Assembly (NCBI GenBank): GCA_017610335.1
Contig: JAFCCG010000002.1
Coordinates: 1-46,593 of the forward strand
DNA: 46,593 nucleotides
Direction: 5' to 3'
Origin: Chloroflexota bacterium
GTDB taxonomy: Archaea > Iainarchaeota > Iainarchaeia > Iainarchaeales > GCA-2688035
Below are positions 9,538-19,407 of the stretch, in pieces. The notes beneath the pieces are model-generated. The model worked only from the letters and a program-made list of their open reading frames with translations, made no database searches and was not told the origin of the DNA. The translations under genes and the position numbers were made by a program. How positions within the stretch are numbered: the first letter of the stretch is position 1; each line of letters starts with the position of its first letter.

Positions 9538-10236
9538 ATGGCTAAAAATAATGAAAGTGTTTCCTTTTTTTTCCCAGCATACTATGATAAAAAAAGCCTT
9601 CCAAAACTTGTTTCCGACTTTTATAAAACTCTTCAAAAGACAGGGCGAGATTTTGAAATAATAATAATAGACGATTGTAGCCCTGATGGAACAGGCGCGG
9701 TTGCGAACAAACTTGCCAAAAAATTTCCAAAGGTTAGAGTAATTCACAACCCAAAAAATTTGGGATATGGTGGCGTATTGTTCGCAGGATTTAATTCAGC
9801 AAAAAAAGACCTGGTTGGCTTTACCGACGGGGATGCACAGTATTCTGCAAATGACTTTGGGAAATTTCTGGAAGCAATAAAGGACGCAGATTTTGTCATA
9901 GGATACAGGATGAACAGGGCCGAGGGTGTTAGCAGGATGATTATACAAAATGGCAACAAGGTTGCATTGTTTTTATTTTTTGGCATGCGCTTTAGGGATT
10001 GTGACTGCGGCTTCAAGATGATTAGAAAAAATGTTTTCAAAAAGGTGACACCGCATTCAAAAGGCGGATTTTTCAGCGCGGAAATGATTTACCGTGCAAA
10101 AAAGAACGGTTTGAGAATTAAAGAAGTTCCAGTAACACATTTGAAAAGGCCTTTTGGAAAAAGTACTTTTTTGAGATGGGGCAAAATTTTTGACTTTATT
10201 GAGGATATGCTGAAAATGCGGATTGGAAAACTTTAA
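9538..10236 (+). CDS. GT2 glycosyltransferase (dolichol-phosphate mannosyltransferase-like); track start at 9451 reads through the upstream relic
   Basis: VSFFFPAYYDKKSLP, IIIDDCSPDGTG, GFTDGDAQY motifs. Confidence 0.85.
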   Translation: MAKNNESVSFFFPAYYDKKSLPKLVSDFYKTLQKTGRDFEIIIIDDCSPDGTGAVANKLAKKFPKVRVIHNPKNLGYGGVLFAGFNSAKKDLVGFTDGDAQYSANDFGKFLEAIKDADFVIGYRMNRAEGVSRMIIQNGNKVALFLFFGMRFRDCDCGFKMIRKNVFKKVTPHSKGGFFSAEMIYRAKKNGLRIKEVPVTHLKRPFGKSTFLRWGKIFDFIEDMLKMRIGKL

Positions 10237-10265
10237 TAAAAGGTTTTGCACCAATAAGTTTTGCA

Positions 10266-11183
10266 ATGAGTAATTACCTTGTTTTAGGAGCAAATGGTCT
10301 TATTGGCAGCAGTGTTTCAGAACGACTTGCTATAGAAGGCCATAACATACGAGCCTTTGACCTGTTTCAGGGACATGACAACCTTGTAGGCATTGAATCT
10401 ATTGAAAAAATGAAGGCAGATTATTTGAAGGAAGAAGACTTAAAAAAAGCAGTCAAAGAAATTGAAACAGTGTTTCATTGCATTCATACAACGATTCCAA
10501 GAACAAGTGTTGAAAAACCATTGTTTGACGCTGAAACAAACATTGTTCCAAGTCTCAGACTTTTGGAACAGGCAACAAAGGCAGGCGTGAAAAAAATCGT
10601 TTACATCAGCTCTTTGGCAGTTTATGGAAACCCATTAAACAATCCAATTAAGGAAACTGATGCCATGCAACCAATTTCCCCATATGGTGTGTCAAAGCTT
10701 GCAATTGAAAAGTATTTGGAATTGTTTTACAAAAACCATGGACTGGATTACACAATATTAAGACTTGCACCAACCTACGGTGAAAGGCAAAGAGTTTCTC
10801 CAGGATCAGGAGTTATAGCAAACTTTGTTTTTAATTCACTGCATGAAAAGCCAATTATAATGTACGGAAACGGAAATGCTGAAAGAAACTTTTTGTTTGT
10901 TGAAGACTCTGCAAAAGGCATTTCCAAAGCAGCTTTCAAGAAAACTAAATCAAAAATTTTCAATTTGGGCGGCTCCGAAACTGTAAGTGTGAAGCAATTA
11001 GCAGGGAAGGTGGCAAACGCAACAGGCAAAAAATTGAAAATAAACCATATTGAAAAAAAAAACGAGATTGAAAAGCTTGTATGCGATTTTACCAGGGCAA
11101 AACAAGAACTTTTATGGAAACCAGAAGTCAAGTTGGATGAAGGCATAAAAAGATGTGTTGCAACATTTAAAAAAGGAGAGTAA
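10266..11183 (+). CDS. NAD-dependent epimerase/dehydratase (GalE-like extended SDR)
   Basis: GANGLIGSSV, YISSLAVYG, SPYGVSKLAIEKY motifs. Confidence 0.88.
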   Translation: MSNYLVLGANGLIGSSVSERLAIEGHNIRAFDLFQGHDNLVGIESIEKMKADYLKEEDLKKAVKEIETVFHCIHTTIPRTSVEKPLFDAETNIVPSLRLLEQATKAGVKKIVYISSLAVYGNPLNNPIKETDAMQPISPYGVSKLAIEKYLELFYKNHGLDYTILRLAPTYGERQRVSPGSGVIANFVFNSLHEKPIIMYGNGNAERNFLFVEDSAKGISKAAFKKTKSKIFNLGGSETVSVKQLAGKVANATGKKLKINHIEKKNEIEKLVCDFTRAKQELLWKPEVKLDEGIKRCVATFKKGE

Positions 11184-11188
11184 TTTGA

Positions 11189-11947
11189 ATGGAAAAAAAG
11201 TATGCCTCAAAGTACTTCAATCTGGAAGACGAGCATTGGTGGTTTAAGGCAAGGCGTGACATAATAGGCAGAATAATTAAAGAAATGCCAAAGAAGGCAA
11301 AGATTTTGGATGTCGGATGCAGCGGAGGCGTTTTAATTAATGCGCTCAAGGAAAATGGCTTTTGGGACATCAGCGGAATTGACATCAGCGAAGAAGCCAT
11401 TGAAAAGTGCAAAAAGACAGGGCTAAAAAAAGTAAAAAAAGCCGACGGAGCAAAAACCGGCTTTAAGGCAAACAGCTTCGACCTGATAATTGCTTCAGAT
11501 GTCCTTGAACACATTAAAGAAGAAAAGAAAGCACTAAAAGAATGGAAAAAGATTTTGAAGAAAAACGGAAAACTTCTGGTTTTTGTGCCAGCAGTTGATT
11601 TTTTGTGGAGCGCTCACGATGTGGCAAACGCGCATTGTAGAAGATACAAAAAGAAAAAGCTTTGCAAAGCGTTAAAGGAAGCTGGTTTTGAAGTGTTGCA
11701 ATCAGGCTATTGGAACTTTTTTTTGTTTCTTCCGGTAAGCATTTCAAGAATTGTGCAGAACCTTTTTATTCAACCGGAAAAGAGACATGAAAGGAGAGAC
11801 CAACTGGTAAAAGCTGGTAGAATTTCAAACAGGCTGTTGACTGAATTACTTTTGCTTGAAAACAGGATGTTTTCAAACAAGGTTAACTTTCCTTTTGGAG
11901 TAAGCATTTTTGCACTAGGCAAAAATTTTGAGATTGCACCAAAATAA
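11189..11947 (+). CDS. Class I SAM-dependent methyltransferase
   Basis: ILDVGCSGGVLINAL, FDLIIASDVLEHI motifs. Confidence 0.87.
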   Translation: MEKKYASKYFNLEDEHWWFKARRDIIGRIIKEMPKKAKILDVGCSGGVLINALKENGFWDISGIDISEEAIEKCKKTGLKKVKKADGAKTGFKANSFDLIIASDVLEHIKEEKKALKEWKKILKKNGKLLVFVPAVDFLWSAHDVANAHCRRYKKKKLCKALKEAGFEVLQSGYWNFFLFLPVSISRIVQNLFIQPEKRHERRDQLVKAGRISNRLLTELLLLENRMFSNKVNFPFGVSIFALGKNFEIAPK

Positions 11948-12107
11948 TTTATAATCTGTTGCAAGCCATATTTTAGTATTGGCAAAGCCGGTGAATCAAA
12001 TAAATATTGCCAACAGAAACTATACTTATAGAATTAGTAGAAAACAAACGGAGTCAATTAAATAGCAAAGGCATTAGCTGAAAAGAAAACAGTTCTATTG
12101 GTTCAGC

Positions 12108-12278
12108 AGACCCATTCATGTGGATTGTTTACACAGACGTTATCTTAATCGTTCTCGGATTCCTTTTGATAATTCTTGCACTAATCGCAAACCTTGTTGA
12201 CAGACAAAAAAGAATACAGGAAGAAATCCTTTACAGAATTAAGAAAAAAGAAATTGAAAAAATTCAATAAATCAAAAA
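12108..12278 (+). pseudogene. 3' stub of the GT2 gene at 8325-9296 (copy B of the 171-bp repeat)
   Basis: About 170/171 identical to 9134-9304; encodes (M)WIVYTDVILIVLGFLLIILALIANLVDRQKRIQEEILYRIKKKEIEKIQ*. Confidence 0.95.
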
Positions 12279-12279
12279 C

Positions 12280-13575
12280 TTACGATTTCTTTTTTCTAAA
12301 CATTTGTGAAAAGTATTTTATACCTGAAAGCAAGAGCTTTGGATTTTTTGCAACCCTTTTCAAAACATAACCTGGCCTAAAGTAAACTTCTTTGTAAGCC
12401 TTTTTGTACATTTTTTCAACAAGGTCTTTGTCAAGGTCGCCAAATTCATAATATGCTTTTCCAGAATAACTACCAAAAGATGCCCAATCTTCTACCAAAA
12501 ACTTTCCTTCCTTTTCAACCATTCCATAAAGCTCGGTTCCGGGATAAGGAACTGTCACAGTAAATTGCACAAGATCCAAAGGAAGTTTTTTTGCAAAATC
12601 AATTGTTTCCTGCATTGTTTTCTCATTATCAAAAGGCAATCCAATCATAAAAAATCCAATTGTTTCAATCCCTGCTTCCTTTGCCCATCTTACAGCATTC
12701 TCAACCTGCTCTAACTTAATTCCTTTCCCAACTTTATCTAATACTTTCTGATTTCCTGATTCAACACCAAAAGAAAGCTGATAACATCCTGCTTTTTTCA
12801 TAAGCTTAAGCAAAGGCAAATCCATAGTGTCAACCCTTACACCATTAGGGCAGGTCCAGGCAATTTTTATTTTTCTTTGAATTATTTCCCTGCAAATGTC
12901 AACAGTTCTTGCTCTATTTTGTGAAAAATTATCATCAATAAAAGCAATTTCCTTAACGCCGTACTCTTTTTGTAAATTTTCAATCTCGTCAACCACATTT
13001 TTTGCAGAACGCATTCTGTAAGTCCTTCCAAAAATTCCCTTAAAGCAGTAAACGCAGCCCCATGGACAGCCCCTTGAAGTCATAACCTTAAGGTAAGGAT
13101 GACGCCTTGTTGGTGCAGTATACTTTTCTAAAGGAAGGCCATGCCAATCAGGAAAAGGAATTAAATCAATGTCTTTTACTAAGGTCCCTCGGATTATTTT
13201 TTTCTTTGAAGAAAAAATTTCAAGAACACTGTTTTCTCCTTCTCCAACAACAACTTTATCAGCATGTTCCAATGCTTCTTTTGGCATTATTGAAGCATGC
13301 GGACCTCCAATCACAACCTTTTTTCCACTTGCCCTGTAAGCGTCAGCCATTTTGTAAGCTTGTTTTGCAGTAGGAGTAAAAATTGTTAAACCAACCCACT
13401 CTGTTTCAACAGATTTGGGAGATGTTGACATTCCTGCTGTTTCATCAATAAGCACTGTCCTAATCCTGTTCTTTTCAAGAATTGCTTTCAAATAAGCAAT
13501 GCCCAAAGGCGGGCTTGGATGTGCTACATATACCCCAAATGCAGGATTAATCAGGGTAATTGAATGTTCTACCAT
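12280..13575 (-). CDS. B12-binding-type radical SAM protein
   Basis: N-terminal B12-binding-like domain (VVIGGPHAS) and RGCPWGCVYC; start at MVEHSITLINPAFGVY. Confidence 0.88.
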   Translation of the reverse strand: MVEHSITLINPAFGVYVAHPSPPLGIAYLKAILEKNRIRTVLIDETAGMSTSPKSVETEWVGLTIFTPTAKQAYKMADAYRASGKKVVIGGPHASIMPKEALEHADKVVVGEGENSVLEIFSSKKKIIRGTLVKDIDLIPFPDWHGLPLEKYTAPTRRHPYLKVMTSRGCPWGCVYCFKGIFGRTYRMRSAKNVVDEIENLQKEYGVKEIAFIDDNFSQNRARTVDICREIIQRKIKIAWTCPNGVRVDTMDLPLLKLMKKAGCYQLSFGVESGNQKVLDKVGKGIKLEQVENAVRWAKEAGIETIGFFMIGLPFDNEKTMQETIDFAKKLPLDLVQFTVTVPYPGTELYGMVEKEGKFLVEDWASFGSYSGKAYYEFGDLDKDLVEKMYKKAYKEVYFRPGYVLKRVAKNPKLLLSGIKYFSQMFRKKKS

Positions 13576-13594
13576 AAAAAAAATTAAACCAGCA

Positions 13595-13707
13595 AGTGTT
13601 TTAATTTGGTTTGGTTTCCAAGATTGTACCAAATTGGTTAAGTTAAAAAAGAAAACCTCTTTGATTATTATTTATAGTAATCACTTAGAATTAGTTTTGG
13701 TGACCTT
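13595..13707. promoter_or_regulatory. Divergent intergenic promoter, copy B of the leader repeat, with ACCAA-A-TTGGT inverted repeat
   Basis: Duplicate of 9331-9443; TATA-like tttatagta about 35 nt before the ATG at 13708. Confidence 0.75.
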
Positions 13708-15120
13708 ATGAATATTGTATTTTTGAACCCCCCATTTAAAGGAATATACAACAGAGAAGTCAGGTTTCAGGCAGTTTCGCCACAAAAGGCACTGCACCCG
13801 CCGATAATTTTAGGATATGCCACAGCAGTCTGCCAAAGAAACAAACACAAAGTTGATTTGATTGACGCACCAGCTCTTGAAATTTCAATGGAAGAAACCA
13901 TAAAAAGAATTTCAGATTTCGAACCGGAATATGTTGTAATGCTTACATCAACAGCATCTGTTGAAAGCGATGCAGGTCTTGCAAAAAAAATTGCTGCAGA
14001 AACAGGTGCAAAAACAATTGCAGTAGGAGTTCACGCAACAGCTATTCCGGAAGACACATTAAAACAAGGCTTCGACATTGTTGCAAAAGGAGAATACGAA
14101 TATACAATTGCTGAAATTGCAAAAGGAATTCCTTTGGAAAAAATTGAAGGAATTTCATTCAAAAAAGGCAACAAGTTTATACATAACAAAGCACGTCCGT
14201 TAATCAAAGATCTTGATAATTTACCATACCCTGCAAGAGAATTCCTTCCAAACGAAAAATATTATTCGGCTTTATACAAAAACCCGTTTACTTTTGTGCT
14301 TGCAGGCAGAGGCTGTCCACACCAATGCATTTATTGTGCAGGACCACAACTCATGTCTGGCAGGGGTTATAGAATGAGGTCTCCTGAAAACGTTGTTAAA
14401 GAATTAAAATACCTTAAAGAAAATTTCAAATTCAAAAGCGTGCTGTTTAATGACGATACTTTGAATGTCAACAAAAAATATTTGCTTGAATTATGTGATT
14501 TGATTGTTAAAGAAAAGATTGAAATGCCATGGGTTGCATACAGCAGAGTTGACTCTGTTGATGAAGAGATTGCAAAAGCAATGAAAAGGGCCGGGTGCTT
14601 TCTTGTAAAAATAGGATTTGAATCAGGTTGCGATGAACAACTTAAAACAATGAAGAAAGGACCAAGGGCAACAACAGAACAAGGAAAAAAAGCTGCAAAA
14701 TGTTTTGAGAACGCAGGCATTCAGGTTCATGGAACATTTGTTTTTGGAATGCCTGGCGAAACAGTTGAAAGCATTAAGAAAACCATCAAATATGCAAAAG
14801 AACTTAATATTGACTTTGTACAGTTCAGTGTTGCCCAACCATACCCTGGAACAGAATTTTATGATTTCCTTAAAAGCAAGAACTATTTAAAATTTGAAAA
14901 ATGGTCAGATTACCTTGATTCCGATGGAAAAATCAGACCAATTTTTGAATATCCAAACCTTAGTGCAAAAGACATGCAATACTGGCTAAAACAAGCTTAC
15001 AAAGAATATTATTTAAGACCAAAATATATGTTTAAAGCATTAAAGCAAAGGATTACAAACAGGAATCTTCTAAAAACAAGCTTTAGAAGCGGATGGAGTC
15101 TTTTGCAATATATAAAATAA
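13708..15120 (+). CDS. B12-binding-type radical SAM protein
   Basis: MNIVFLNPPFKG, VGVHATAIPEDTL, GRGCPHQCIYC motifs. Confidence 0.9.
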   Translation: MNIVFLNPPFKGIYNREVRFQAVSPQKALHPPIILGYATAVCQRNKHKVDLIDAPALEISMEETIKRISDFEPEYVVMLTSTASVESDAGLAKKIAAETGAKTIAVGVHATAIPEDTLKQGFDIVAKGEYEYTIAEIAKGIPLEKIEGISFKKGNKFIHNKARPLIKDLDNLPYPAREFLPNEKYYSALYKNPFTFVLAGRGCPHQCIYCAGPQLMSGRGYRMRSPENVVKELKYLKENFKFKSVLFNDDTLNVNKKYLLELCDLIVKEKIEMPWVAYSRVDSVDEEIAKAMKRAGCFLVKIGFESGCDEQLKTMKKGPRATTEQGKKAAKCFENAGIQVHGTFVFGMPGETVESIKKTIKYAKELNIDFVQFSVAQPYPGTEFYDFLKSKNYLKFEKWSDYLDSDGKIRPIFEYPNLSAKDMQYWLKQAYKEYYLRPKYMFKALKQRITNRNLLKTSFRSGWSLLQYIK

Positions 15121-15235
15121 CAGAATTCAAAAAAAAAGCACCAGCTTTAGCACATAAAACAACAGGATTTGAAAAAGCACCAGCTTTAGCATAGGAAATA
15201 AAAGAATTTGAAAAAGCATCAGCTTTTTTGCAAGC
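15121..15235. repeat. ~39-bp-period imperfect tandem repeat (about 3 units) covering the stop codon of the GT4 gene
   Basis: gaatttgaaaaagcaccagctttagca-type units seen three times. Confidence 0.85.
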
Positions 15236-16424
15236 GCAGAATCTTTTGGTATATTTCAAAACCCTTTTCAACAGCAGAATACCATGAAAAGTTTTTTTCA
15301 GTATAATCACGCGCATTCTTTGACATTCTTTTTCTCAAGATCTCATCTTTCAACAAAATATTCAGCTTTTTTGCAATTTCTTTTGGATTTTTTGGCTTTA
15401 CAAGAAATCCATTAAAGCCGTCCTTTACAACATCAATAAGACCACCAACTTTTGAAACAATAACCGGTTTACCACAAGCAGTTGCTTCTAGTGCAACAAT
15501 TCCCAAAGTTTCTGTTTCACCACGCGAATCAACAATTGAAGGAATTACAACAATATCTGCTTCATTCATCCACAAAGGCACATCAGCATTCTGCACCTCA
15601 CCAATAAAAATTATTTTGTCACTCAACCCTTTGCCCTTAACCATTTGCTTTAACTCTTTTTCTAAAGGTCCATGCCCAGCAATAACACATACCGCACCAT
15701 CTGATTTCACATAATGCATTGCTTCAATAAGGTAAACAAAACCCTTTTTTTCAACAAACCTGCCAATTGAAAAAATAATTTTTTTATTATTTTCAACGCC
15801 AATTTTTTTCCTAAGCCCAACTCTCGTCATTACCTTAAACTTTTTTTCATCAATGCTTGGCGAAACAATTCCAAAATCCTTAAGCTTTACAACAGCTTTT
15901 GCTTTTTCAAGAGTGTAAGAAGAATTAAACATTACAAAATCGCAGTTTCGCAACACAAACTTGGTCAAAGCCGTTTGAATAAAATTTCCAAAGACCATTC
16001 TGTGAACCCAAAGCACAACAGGCTTGCCAGTAAGCTTTTTTAAAATAATTCCAACAAGCCCGCTTGGAATCCACTGCGCATGAATTATATTTTTGCCCCT
16101 TGAATTTCCTAAAGCCTTGAGAAAAAAAGAAAGCATAAAAAAAGGAAACTGTATTTTTGCCACCAGGCTATTGGCAAGATTAAAAGCAACCCCGCCATGA
16201 TAGGCAATCCTCTGCCATTGCTTTGGAAAAAAATACTGAAAACGGTGAATTCTTATGCCGTCAACTTCTTCAAAGCCAAGGCTGTTTTCCCTGTTATGTG
16301 GAACAACAACATCAATGCCAACGCCTTTTTTTACAAGCCTTGACATAAACTCGTAATTGAAACTGTAATCGCCCTTAAAGCGAAGGAAAGATGTTACAAG
16401 CTGCAGTACTTTTGGTTCAGCCAT
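15219..16424 (-). CDS. Family 4 glycosyltransferase
   Basis: SIGRFVEKKGFVYLIEA, IAGHGPLEKEL, ETLGIVALEATACGKPVI motifs. Confidence 0.92.
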   Translation of the reverse strand: MAEPKVLQLVTSFLRFKGDYSFNYEFMSRLVKKGVGIDVVVPHNRENSLGFEEVDGIRIHRFQYFFPKQWQRIAYHGGVAFNLANSLVAKIQFPFFMLSFFLKALGNSRGKNIIHAQWIPSGLVGIILKKLTGKPVVLWVHRMVFGNFIQTALTKFVLRNCDFVMFNSSYTLEKAKAVVKLKDFGIVSPSIDEKKFKVMTRVGLRKKIGVENNKKIIFSIGRFVEKKGFVYLIEAMHYVKSDGAVCVIAGHGPLEKELKQMVKGKGLSDKIIFIGEVQNADVPLWMNEADIVVIPSIVDSRGETETLGIVALEATACGKPVIVSKVGGLIDVVKDGFNGFLVKPKNPKEIAKKLNILLKDEILRKRMSKNARDYTEKNFSWYSAVEKGFEIYQKILRLQKS

Positions 16425-16546
16425 TAATTAAATAAAACAACAATCCAAATTTAAAAAGACTTGAAAAACCATGCAATGATTGCACCAAAGAAAGAAAAAG
16501 CTATATAAGCATTTTTGCAGCCGTTTGCAAATCAGCCTCTTTATTA

Positions 16547-17980
16547 TCACTTTCTTAAAACATTTTTTAGAACCAAAAAATCAAATGGCTTTAATTCACG
16601 CAAAGCAAGCAAAGCTAGTACATAAAGAATTGATAGTATGAGATATTTAAAAATCAGTAGCAAGCCAGATGCGGGAAATATACTGCCAAAAGCAAAAACA
16701 AGCAATGCCGAAAGCAGGATTTTTACAGTGACAGTTGCTGAAAGAAGCGAACCAAACACCCTTTTGATAACAATTCCTAACAATATAAGACCTAAAAAAG
16801 ATGCAATAGTTGTTGAAAAAGCTGCTCCAACCATTCCAATTTTTGGAACAGTAAACAGGTTTAGTGCAAAATCTACTATAAGTACAATAACTCCAATCAA
16901 AAAAGTTATTTTTGCCATGCCTACTGCCGAAAGAATTGTTACGAAAATTAAAAAAAAGGCAAAAACTCCAAATCCAATTGCAAGAATTTCCAATGGAACA
17001 GCAGCAGGAGCATATCCTGAACCATAAACAAAGTCAATTATTTCCGAGGCAGTTGAAGAAAAAATCGCTGAAAGAAAGGCAATTATAAAAAAAGAATAGC
17101 GCAAAGAATGGTTTATGTAAAAGGCGGTCTTTTTCTTGTTGCCTTTGAAGGAAGCACTTGAAACAAGAGGAAATGCAACAAATGAGATTGCAACCACCAG
17201 TGTTGGAATGACCTTTGCAATTGTGCCAGCTGCATTATAATATCCTGCAAGAGCACTTGAAATTGAAATGTCTGTAAAAGCTTTGACTGCAAAAAGGTCA
17301 AAGCTCATCAAGAGAGTGGTTATTAGTGCAAGACCACCAATTGGAACAGCAAATGCAATCATTTTGTCAGGATTTAAAGGCTTACTGTTAATCTTTAAGC
17401 CGGCCATGAAACAGGCAACCAGCAGTAAAAACAGTGATGAAAGAATAAAACCAGATATTGCTCCAAAAAGCCCAAAGCCAAGCAGTACAAGTCCAATTAT
17501 CAGAACTACTTTTGCAAAAGAGTGAATGCCAACAAGTTTTGATTGCAGGGAAAAACGCTTGAGACCGTTTAAAGACCCTGAGAAAAGCCTGAAAAGAGGT
17601 TGCAAAAGAATCAATGGCGAGATTAAGTAGATAAAAGGCGTGAGGGAAATATCGTTCAGCATGAATGCGATAAATGGCACAAGTAAAACAAAAACAATGA
17701 AAATAACGGATGAAATGGAAAGATGCAGCAGTAGTGCGGTTTTTTTGACACGTTCGTTTTGATCTGGTCTTTCAGAAACAAATTTTGAAACTGTTTGCTC
17801 CATAGTAGTCACTAAGACGGTGTTTATGACCATAACCAGTGAGATTGTAACTCCATAGATTCCAAAATCAGCTGCTCCCAAAAGCCGCCCCAAAGCAAAG
17901 TATACAATATAGCTTGAAATGAAAGACGCAAAGTATGACAAAAAGATGAAAAAAGCACCTCTTTCAATTGTTCCTGCCAA
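16547..17980 (-). CDS. Polysaccharide flippase (Wzx-like)
   Basis: Polytopic membrane protein with flippase-type N-terminus. Confidence 0.87.
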   Translation of the reverse strand: MAGTIERGAFFIFLSYFASFISSYIVYFALGRLLGAADFGIYGVTISLVMVINTVLVTTMEQTVSKFVSERPDQNERVKKTALLLHLSISSVIFIVFVLLVPFIAFMLNDISLTPFIYLISPLILLQPLFRLFSGSLNGLKRFSLQSKLVGIHSFAKVVLIIGLVLLGFGLFGAISGFILSSLFLLLVACFMAGLKINSKPLNPDKMIAFAVPIGGLALITTLLMSFDLFAVKAFTDISISSALAGYYNAAGTIAKVIPTLVVAISFVAFPLVSSASFKGNKKKTAFYINHSLRYSFFIIAFLSAIFSSTASEIIDFVYGSGYAPAAVPLEILAIGFGVFAFFLIFVTILSAVGMAKITFLIGVIVLIVDFALNLFTVPKIGMVGAAFSTTIASFLGLILLGIVIKRVFGSLLSATVTVKILLSALLVFAFGSIFPASGLLLIFKYLILSILYVLALLALRELKPFDFLVLKNVLRK

Positions 17981-17989
17981 GAAAACACC

Positions 17990-19270
17990 TTATCGTCCAA
18001 TTCCCTTGTAACAAATTCCCTGTTTTTTAATTCCATTTTTGTCAAGAACATTTCTTGCGTCAATAACCGCTTTAACACCCTTTGATTTTAAAAAGATTGG
18101 CGAAAGCTTTTTCAGGAAAACCGTGTGATTTGTTACAAGCACAATAAGGTCTGCTTTATCCAAGGCTTTGTCTAAAGAATTTACAGTACTTGTTTCTTTT
18201 ACCCAAGGGTCAAAGATTGTTGTCCTGTAACCCTTTAATTTAAGAAGACTAATTATTTTTAGTGCAGGACTTTTTCTTGTGTCTCCAACATTTGGCTTGT
18301 ATGAGAGACCAAGTACTGTAACTTTGCTTTTTTTTGGGTTAAGATTCATTTTTAGCAAAACTTCTTCTGCTAACAAGACAACATATGATGGCATACTTTC
18401 ATTAATTGAACGCGCAAGCTTTAGGAATTGATGCTCAAAACCGGCCTTTTCAGCTCTTGCAATAAGATAGTAAGGGTCTTGTGCAATACAATGGCCTCCA
18501 ACTCCTGGACCAGGGTAAAAAGGCATGTAACCAAAGGGTTTTGTACTTGCCCCCTTTATTACTTCAGCCAAATCAATGCCCATTTTGTCAAAGCTTTTGG
18601 CAAGCTCATTTACAAAAGCAATATTTACATCTCTAAAAGTGTTTTCAACAACCTTTACGGCTTCAGCACTTTTAACGCTTTTCAAAACATTTATTTTTGC
18701 ATCAATTATTGACGCATAAAACTTTCTTGCCTTTTCAGTTCCTTCAACTGAAAGACATGCAAGAACTCTTGGAATCTTTTCAATAGTAAATTCTTTATTT
18801 CCCGGGTCAATTCTTTCAGGACAATGACCTAAGAAAAAATCCTTTCCGGCCTTAAGACCTGAACCATTTTCAAGAATTGGCAATACAATTTCTTCAACAG
18901 TGCCAGGATAAATTGTTGACTCAATTATTATAAGCTCTTTTTTTGAAACAAAAGGAGCAATTTCTTTGCAGGCAGCCTCAACAAAACCAAGGTCTGGTTT
19001 GCCATCAATTGCGGGTGTTGGAACACACACAATTACAATATTTGTCAAATTAAGAGCTGTTTTTGCGTTGGTTGTCACCATTATTTTTCCAGCAACCAGA
19101 TTTTCTTCAACATAACTGTCTTTTATCGGAGATCTACCATTGTTTATCAAAGCAACCTTTTCACTATCCAAATCAAGCCCCCTTACTTCAAAGCCCTTTT
19201 TTGCGCAAAGGCAGGCAAAAGGCAATCCAACATAACCCAAACCAACAATGCAGACAGTATTTTGATTCAT
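17990..19270 (-). CDS. Nucleotide-sugar dehydrogenase, UDP-ManNAc dehydrogenase (WecC)-like
   Basis: VCIVGLGYVGLPFACLCAKKG, GPGVGGHCIAQDPYYL motifs. Confidence 0.88.
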   Translation of the reverse strand: MNQNTVCIVGLGYVGLPFACLCAKKGFEVRGLDLDSEKVALINNGRSPIKDSYVEENLVAGKIMVTTNAKTALNLTNIVIVCVPTPAIDGKPDLGFVEAACKEIAPFVSKKELIIIESTIYPGTVEEIVLPILENGSGLKAGKDFFLGHCPERIDPGNKEFTIEKIPRVLACLSVEGTEKARKFYASIIDAKINVLKSVKSAEAVKVVENTFRDVNIAFVNELAKSFDKMGIDLAEVIKGASTKPFGYMPFYPGPGVGGHCIAQDPYYLIARAEKAGFEHQFLKLARSINESMPSYVVLLAEEVLLKMNLNPKKSKVTVLGLSYKPNVGDTRKSPALKIISLLKLKGYRTTIFDPWVKETSTVNSLDKALDKADLIVLVTNHTVFLKKLSPIFLKSKGVKAVIDARNVLDKNGIKKQGICYKGIGR

Positions 19271-19407
19271 TAAAAAAATTAATACAAAAAGTGATTTAAA
19301 GGGATTATTGTGTGAAGATTGTATTAAGCTAGGAAATATTCATTCTTTTACAAAACCTTATTTCATTTTGCCACAGTACATTAATCAAAAAATGCGCATA
19401 AAAATAA

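Noticed and set aside
9134-12278. 171-bp repeat pair considered as a diversity-generating retroelement TR/VR
   Set aside because: Only one mismatch, no adenine-biased changes and no reverse transcriptase nearby.
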